32,952 bases of DNA, taken from assembly GCA_025357635.1 (NCBI GenBank), contig JANXOV010000103.1, positions 1 to 32,952 of the forward strand, in the 5' to 3' direction. Source of the stretch: Pseudomonadota bacterium (GTDB lineage Bacteria > Pseudomonadota > Gammaproteobacteria > Steroidobacterales > Steroidobacteraceae). Under the pieces are notes generated by a model. The model made no database searches. It was not told the origin of the DNA and worked only from the letters and a program-made list of their open reading frames with translations. Each line of letters opens with the position of its first letter. The stretch's first letter is position 1. Position numbers and translations under genes: made by a program. Below, piece after piece: positions 29,141 to 32,952 of the stretch.

Positions 29141-30322
29141 CTACAGTGTATGCAGAAAATCGCGGACCGTGAAACCCATGAGATCCACCTGCATTCCGCG
29201 CATCCACGCCATCGCCTTGAAGCGCTCACCCATTTCACCGGGCAGCATCAGCCGCCGCGCCTGATTCGCCAGGCGCGCACCGGCTCGCTCATCGCCCGCC
29301 CCCAGCAACTGCATGTCCTGCTCGATGCCGGCACCCGCCAGAAAAAACCCCTGGTTGGTGAAACCCGCGACGTCGAAGCCGGCCGCATCGCCGCTTTCGG
29401 CCAGCGCGGTAAAGTCCACCCACGCAGTGATGTCCTGCACGCCGGGATGGCGCAGCACATCGTCCACCGCGCGCTGCCGAAAGTGGCTCAGCAGAGTTCC
29501 GTCGCTGCGCTCGGCCAGATAATACTGGTTGCGCGGCAATCCATAGTCGAACCACAGCACCACGCCGGCGCTCAAACACTGCGTGACGCTCGCCGTCCAG
29601 TCGCGCATGCGCAGACAGACTTCTGAACTGTATCCGCCGTGCCATTCGGCGCCGGCCGCCGCGGCGACGGCTTGTACGGCGGATCGCAATCGCGCGTCCG
29701 CCGGGCGCGCACTCCACGCGAAGCGGTTATCCTGCACGATGACTCCCCACTCCTGGACCCGGTCCGGCCACCAACCGAAACGCGCCACCGGCAGAGCGTC
29801 CAACACCTCATTGGCAATGACCACGCCGCGCAGCGCGCTGCGCGGGGGCGGCGCATCCAGCCATTGCACGCGGCCCAGCAGATGGGGCGCCTGCGCCGCG
29901 ATCAGCAATCGCTGCCGCTCACGCAGATCCGCGCTGATTTCCAAAATGCAGTATTCCTCAGGCAACGACCCGAGCGTCTCCAGGCGCCGCAGAACATCGA
30001 CCGCGAGCCGACCGCTGCCGGCGCCTATTTCCATGATGGTCCCGCCGCTCAGCGCGCCGAGCACCTGAGCGCATTGACGTGCGATGCAACCGCCGAACAA
30101 TCGCGACAGTTCGGGAGCCGTGGTGAAATCACCGCCCGGTCCCAGCTTGTGGGCGCCTGCGCTGTAATAGCCCAGCCCCGGCGCGTACAGGGCAAGGTCC
30201 ATGAAGCGCTCGAAGCTCAGCCAACCACCCGCCTCGTCGATCTGAGTCTCGATATGCGCCTGAACGCGGCGCGCATGCGCCGCTTCAATCTCCCCGAGCG
30301 GCGGTTCACGTGGTGAGGGCAT
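29141..30322 (-). CDS. SAM-dependent methyltransferase, NDUFAF7/MidA family
   Basis: A 393-residue protein with the PF02636-type methyltransferase fold. LGYYSAGAHKLGPGGDFTTAPELSRLFGG is near residue 50, the SAM-binding IMEIGAGSGRLAVDVL near 95, IANEVLDALPV near 148, VVLWFDYGLPR near 250 and an SHFRQRAVDDVL element near 278. The mitochondrial member NDUFAF7 methylates an arginine of complex I subunit NDUFS2. Bacterial targets are unknown. Two other ATG codons upstream (30343 is one) are in frame; 30322 gives a normal N-terminus without overlap with the divergent folM. No ribosome-binding site is clear for any of them. Confidence 0.87.
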   Translation of the reverse strand: MPSPREPPLGEIEAAHARRVQAHIETQIDEAGGWLSFERFMDLALYAPGLGYYSAGAHKLGPGGDFTTAPELSRLFGGCIARQCAQVLGALSGGTIMEIGAGSGRLAVDVLRRLETLGSLPEEYCILEISADLRERQRLLIAAQAPHLLGRVQWLDAPPPRSALRGVVIANEVLDALPVARFGWWPDRVQEWGVIVQDNRFAWSARPADARLRSAVQAVAAAAGAEWHGGYSSEVCLRMRDWTASVTQCLSAGVVLWFDYGLPRNQYYLAERSDGTLLSHFRQRAVDDVLRHPGVQDITAWVDFTALAESGDAAGFDVAGFTNQGFFLAGAGIEQDMQLLGAGDERAGARLANQARRLMLPGEMGERFKAMAWMRGMQVDLMGFTVRDFLHTL

Positions 30323-30341
30323 TGCGGTATCGTCACACTCC

Positions 30342-31097
30342 ATGAAAGACAGTGTCGAAAGCTCCGCTCTCAAGGACCAGGTGGTTCTGATCACCGGCGG
30401 CGCGCGGCGGGTGGGCGCCGTGGTCGCCGGCGCGCTGCATGCCGCAGGCGCGCGCCTCCTGATCCACTATCGCAGCTCCAGCGAAGAAGCGCATGCGCTG
30501 GCCGCCGGGTTCAACCGCACGCGGGCGCATTCGGCCTGCGTCTACGGCGCCGATCTGCTCGATCACACCCAGGCGCCGGCCATCGTCGGTGCGGCGCTTG
30601 CCGCATTTTCCCGTCTGGACATCCTGATCAACAACGCCTCGACGTTCTACCCGACGCTTGTCGGGGAAATCACGCTGCGGGACTGGGACGACCTGATGGG
30701 CAGCAACCTGAAGGCGCCGCTGTTCCTGTCGCAGGCCGCGGCGCCGCATCTGCGCGAGGCCCGCGGCCTGATCATCAACATGCTCGACATTCATGCTGCG
30801 CGGCCGCTCAAAGCGCACCCCGTGTACTGCGCGGCAAAAGCGGGTCTGGCCATGCTGACGCTATCGCTGGCGCGCGAACTCGGACCGCAGATTCGCGTCA
30901 ACGGCATCGCGCCCGGCCCGGTTCTGTGGCCGGAGGATTCCATGGGCGAGGATCTGAAGCGCGAGATCATTGGCAAAACGGCGTTGAAGCGCCACGGGTC
31001 GCCGCAGGACATCGCGCGCACCGTCCTGTTTCTCGCCAAAGACGCGCCGTATATCACCGGACAGATCATCGCCGTGGACGGCGGACGCAGCATCTAA
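30342..31097 (+). CDS. folM: Pteridine reductase / dihydromonapterin reductase (FolM/PTR1-type SDR)
   Basis: A 251-residue short-chain dehydrogenase. TGGARRVG at 18-25 is the Arg-containing cofactor loop characteristic of pteridine reductases, preferring NADPH. Other motifs are LINNAS at 95-100, the active site Asp149 in NMLDIHAARP, and Tyr162/Lys166 in VYCAAKAGL. The IAVDGG motif closes the fold. FolM reduces dihydromonapterin and dihydrofolate in E. coli. The neighbouring folB and folK, in the opposite direction, fit a pterin role. Its stop overlaps the folK stop by 4 bases. Start at 30342; an alternative start further in is not needed. Confidence 0.85.
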   Translation: MKDSVESSALKDQVVLITGGARRVGAVVAGALHAAGARLLIHYRSSSEEAHALAAGFNRTRAHSACVYGADLLDHTQAPAIVGAALAAFSRLDILINNASTFYPTLVGEITLRDWDDLMGSNLKAPLFLSQAAAPHLREARGLIINMLDIHAARPLKAHPVYCAAKAGLAMLTLSLARELGPQIRVNGIAPGPVLWPEDSMGEDLKREIIGKTALKRHGSPQDIARTVLFLAKDAPYITGQIIAVDGGRSI

Positions 31098-31585
31098 TCC
31101 GCGTCGATGTCGATGACGGACATCGTGTGCGCGCCACGATCGAATTCGCTCCACAATTGGCCGATGCTTCTGTGCCGGACCGGGTGCTGAAGCGAAGCGG
31201 CGATGTCGGCCAGCGGCCCCAGCATGTAGGGCCGGCGCAGCAAATCGGGCCGCGGCAGGGTCGCCTCCGGCGTCACGCCCACCATGTCCCCGTAAAGAAG
31301 GATGTCCAGATCCATCGAGCGTGGCGCCCACTTGAGCGCATCGCGCGCCCGGCCACAGATCGCCTCGATGGTGCGCAGTTCCGCGATGAGATCGCGCAGG
31401 CTCAAAGCCGTATCGAAGCCGACCACGAGGTTGATGAAGTCATCGCCTTGAAAGCCAACGGCCGCGTTCTGATAAACGCTGGATACGCGCAGTCCGGGGA
31501 AACGCTTTCTCAGTTCGGACAGCGCGCGGCGGATGTTGCGCCGCGCATCGACGTTACTTCCCGCCGCGACGTAGACGCCAGTCAT
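31094..31585 (-). CDS. folK: Hydroxymethyldihydropterin pyrophosphokinase
   Basis: A 163-residue enzyme that transfers pyrophosphate from ATP to 6-hydroxymethyl-7,8-dihydropterin. It has VYVAAGSNVDARRNI at the start, FINLVVGFDT near 54, and APRSMDLDILLYGDM near 90, whose two Asp residues bind magnesium. LPRPDLLRRPYMLGPLADI follows. The ATG at 31585 is chosen because AAAGGA (31591-31596) sits 5 bases before it; another ATG at 31591 overlaps that site. It overlaps the folB end by 32 bases, so the ribosome-binding site lies in folB, suggesting coupling. Convergent overlap with folM is 4 bases. Confidence 0.93.
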   Translation of the reverse strand: MTGVYVAAGSNVDARRNIRRALSELRKRFPGLRVSSVYQNAAVGFQGDDFINLVVGFDTALSLRDLIAELRTIEAICGRARDALKWAPRSMDLDILLYGDMVGVTPEATLPRPDLLRRPYMLGPLADIAASLQHPVRHRSIGQLWSEFDRGAHTMSVIDIDAD

Positions 31586-31943
31586 CTGCATCCTTTGTGT
31601 CGCGTTCGATGATGATGCCGACGCTGCGCGAACTGCGGATGGCGCCGGGTTTGTTGAGGGCAACCTTCACCCAGCTGACCTGGAACTCCTCGAGCACGAG
31701 CATGGCGATGTGTTCGGCCAGCGTTTCCACCAGATGAAAACTGGACTGCTCGATGAATTCCAATATGCGTTTGGCAACCCGCTTGTAGTTGAGGGTGTCT
31801 TCAATCGAATCGCTGAGCGCGGCCTTGCGCACGTCTGCGTTCATCTCCAGATCGATGAGCACGGTCTGCTTGACCTGCCGCTCCCAGTCGAATATCCCGA
31901 TGATGGCCTCGGTCTTGAGCTCTTTCAAAAAGATCTTGTCCAT
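31554..31943 (-). CDS. folB: Dihydroneopterin aldolase
   Basis: A 129-residue enzyme of the folate path that splits dihydroneopterin into hydroxymethyldihydropterin and glycolaldehyde, the substrate for FolK. The IGIFDWERQVKQ start, the LNYKRVAKRI segment, FHLVETLAEHIA (catalytic Glu) and VALNKPGAI (Lys) are family marks. A paralogous FolX would also fit the fold, but the direct coupling to folK favours FolB. It starts 24 bp after the tsaD stop and overlaps folK at its 3' end. Confidence 0.92.
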   Translation of the reverse strand: MDKIFLKELKTEAIIGIFDWERQVKQTVLIDLEMNADVRKAALSDSIEDTLNYKRVAKRILEFIEQSSFHLVETLAEHIAMLVLEEFQVSWVKVALNKPGAIRSSRSVGIIIERDTKDADDWRLRRGGK

Positions 31944-31967
31944 TTTCTTGCTGCTTCACTCCGTAAT

Positions 31968-32952
31968 TTACTGAGCGGCCAATTCCCAGACGGCCCGCGC
32001 TTCGATGCCCAGGCCGGCGCTCGCGCCGCCTTGCAACCGGTAACAACCGGCGATGGCAATCATCGCGCCATTGTCCGTGCAAAACTCCAGCCGGGGGAAA
32101 AACACCTCCGCGCCCTGCGCGGCCGCCATGTGCGACAAAGCCTCGCGCAGCGGCCGGTTGGCGGCCACGCCGCCGGCCACGACCAATCGGCGGTGTCCGC
32201 TGGCGCGCAGCGCGCGCCGCGACTTTTCAACCAGGGTGTCCACGACCGCTGCTTCGAAGCCGCGTGCAATGTCGGCCCTCGCCTGATCCCCCGGCGCGCG
32301 GTTGCGCAAGGCTACTAGGGCGGCCGTTTTCAAACCACTAAAACTAAAATCCAGCCCTGGGCGATCCAGCATGGGCCTGGGGAATTCATAGGCACCTGCG
32401 CGGCCCTGTTCGGCCAGCTTCGACAGGGGGGCACCGCCCGGATACGGCAGGCCGAGCAGCTTGGCGGTCTTGTCGAAGGCCTCGCCGGCGGCGTCATCCA
32501 GGGACTCTCCCATCATCTCGTAGCGGCCGAAGGCCGCCACACTCACCAGTTGTGTGTGTCCGCCAGAGACCAGCAAGGCTAAAAAGGGGAACTCCGGGGG
32601 CTCAGGCTCCAGCAGTGGCGCCAAAAGGTGACCCTCCAGATGGTGAACGGCGACGGCCTTGACGCCCCAGGCATAGGCAAGGCTTCGAGCAACACTGGCG
32701 CCCACCAACAAGGCGCCGATGAGGCCGGGCCCTGCCGTGTAGGCCACGCCATCGATCTGCCCCGGGCTGGTTTGGGCTTGAGCCAGGGTCTGCCGGATCA
32801 GCGGCAACAAGCGTTTGACATGGTCCCGGGACGCCAATTCGGGCACCACGCCCCCAAATGCCTGATGCAGGCTGATCTGGCTGAACAGTGTGTGCGCCAG
32901 CAGCCCGGCTTGCGAATCGAACACCGCCACGGCCGTCTCATCGCACGAAGTT
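31968..32952 (-). CDS. tsaD: tRNA N6-threonylcarbamoyladenosine transferase TsaD, 5' end cut
   Basis: The frame runs off the right edge; 327 residues are seen, starting [12 protein letters not shown]. The missing part is only the first handful of residues before this conserved TSCDETG/A motif. The metal-binding [46 protein letters not shown] and [15 protein letters not shown] are all present. TsaD forms t6A at position 37 of ANN-decoding tRNAs with TsaB, TsaC and TsaE. It is the first seen gene of a tsaD-folB-folK run on the minus strand. Confidence 0.96.
   Translation of the reverse strand, partial: TSCDETAVAVFDSQAGLLAHTLFSQISLHQAFGGVVPELASRDHVKRLLPLIRQTLAQAQTSPGQIDGVAYTAGPGLIGALLVGASVARSLAYAWGVKAVAVHHLEGHLLAPLLEPEPPEFPFLALLVSGGHTQLVSVAAFGRYEMMGESLDDAAGEAFDKTAKLLGLPYPGGAPLSKLAEQGRAGAYEFPRPMLDRPGLDFSFSGLKTAALVALRNRAPGDQARADIARGFEAAVVDTLVEKSRRALRASGHRRLVVAGGVAANRPLREALSHMAAAQGAEVFFPRLEFCTDNGAMIAIAGCYRLQGGASAGLGIEARAVWELAAQ

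Noticed and set aside
1-32952. CRISPR arrays, tRNA/rRNA genes, prophage or transposase genes
   Set aside because: No regularly spaced repeats, no cloverleaf-like sequence and no recognisable mobile-element protein were seen in reading both strands; the intein is the only selfish element found.

Overview
The window is a GC-rich, densely packed chromosomal segment of housekeeping genes. It contains no rRNA, tRNA, phage, transposase, insertion sequence or CRISPR array that I could see. The gene families point to a gammaproteobacterium. Type IV pilus genes (pilG, pilT, pilU), gshB-tonB-yqgE-ruvX-pyrB and yggS-proC-yggT lie in an order that matches, from memory, the pilG-to-yggT neighbourhood of Pseudomonas. 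The HU-like protein and several other families resemble Xanthomonadales/Nevskiales relatives. I cannot name the genus.

Layout. (1) 1-5181: the 5' end of pilG on the minus strand, then a plus-strand train gshB-tonB-yqgE-ruvX-pyrB-pyrK-like with overlapping or near-overlapping ends. (2) 5242-8525: three tandem PilT/PilU-type retraction ATPase genes on the minus strand, transcribed pilT, pilU, then a third paralog. (3) 8603-11256: yggS-proC-yggT and a histone-like HU-family gene. (4) 11265-13827: an alpha/beta hydrolase, an FKBP lipoprotein, two small uncharacterised genes and an orphan ParA ATPase. (5) 13993-21946: a minus-strand run nrdJa-nrdJb-mltD-L,D-transpeptidase-ppnN. It starts with a split class II ribonucleotide reductase whose catalytic subunit carries a 376-residue intein exactly at its active-site cysteine. 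(6) 21947-22393: a 447-bp regulatory region with NrdR-like boxes on the nrdJ side and a heat-shock-type promoter on the hsp20 side. (7) 22394-25279: hsp20, a DegQ/MucD-type periplasmic protease and an NDUFA9-like NAD(P)-binding protein. (8) 25280-30322: a lipoprotein zinc aminopeptidase, CCA-adding enzyme, a MaoC-fold protein, a homocysteine S-methyltransferase and an NDUFAF7/MidA-type methyltransferase. (9) 30342-32952: pterin/folate genes folM, folK and folB, and the 3' part of tsaD, which is cut by the window end.

How the genes work together. The plus-strand block links glutathione synthesis, energy transduction to the outer membrane, Holliday junction/rRNA maturation and pyrimidine synthesis. 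The pil block powers pilus retraction. The nrdJab operon supplies dNTPs in a B12-dependent way and is probably repressed by NrdR; it is followed by two cell-wall enzymes and a nucleotide-salvage enzyme. hsp20 and degQ form a proteostasis pair with two apparent stress promoters (RpoH-like and RpoE/AlgU-like). The folate genes at the end act in consecutive or related pterin reactions.

The most unusual points are the intein interrupting the NPCGE radical/active-site motif of NrdJa, the third retraction ATPase, and the PyrK-like flavin/iron-sulfur subunit coupled to pyrB where Pseudomonas carries an inactive dihydroorotase. Others are the RpoE-like promoter nested in the hsp20 terminator and the small unknown genes around the orphan ParA. 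I found no clear sign of a wholly new multi-gene defence or mobile system.
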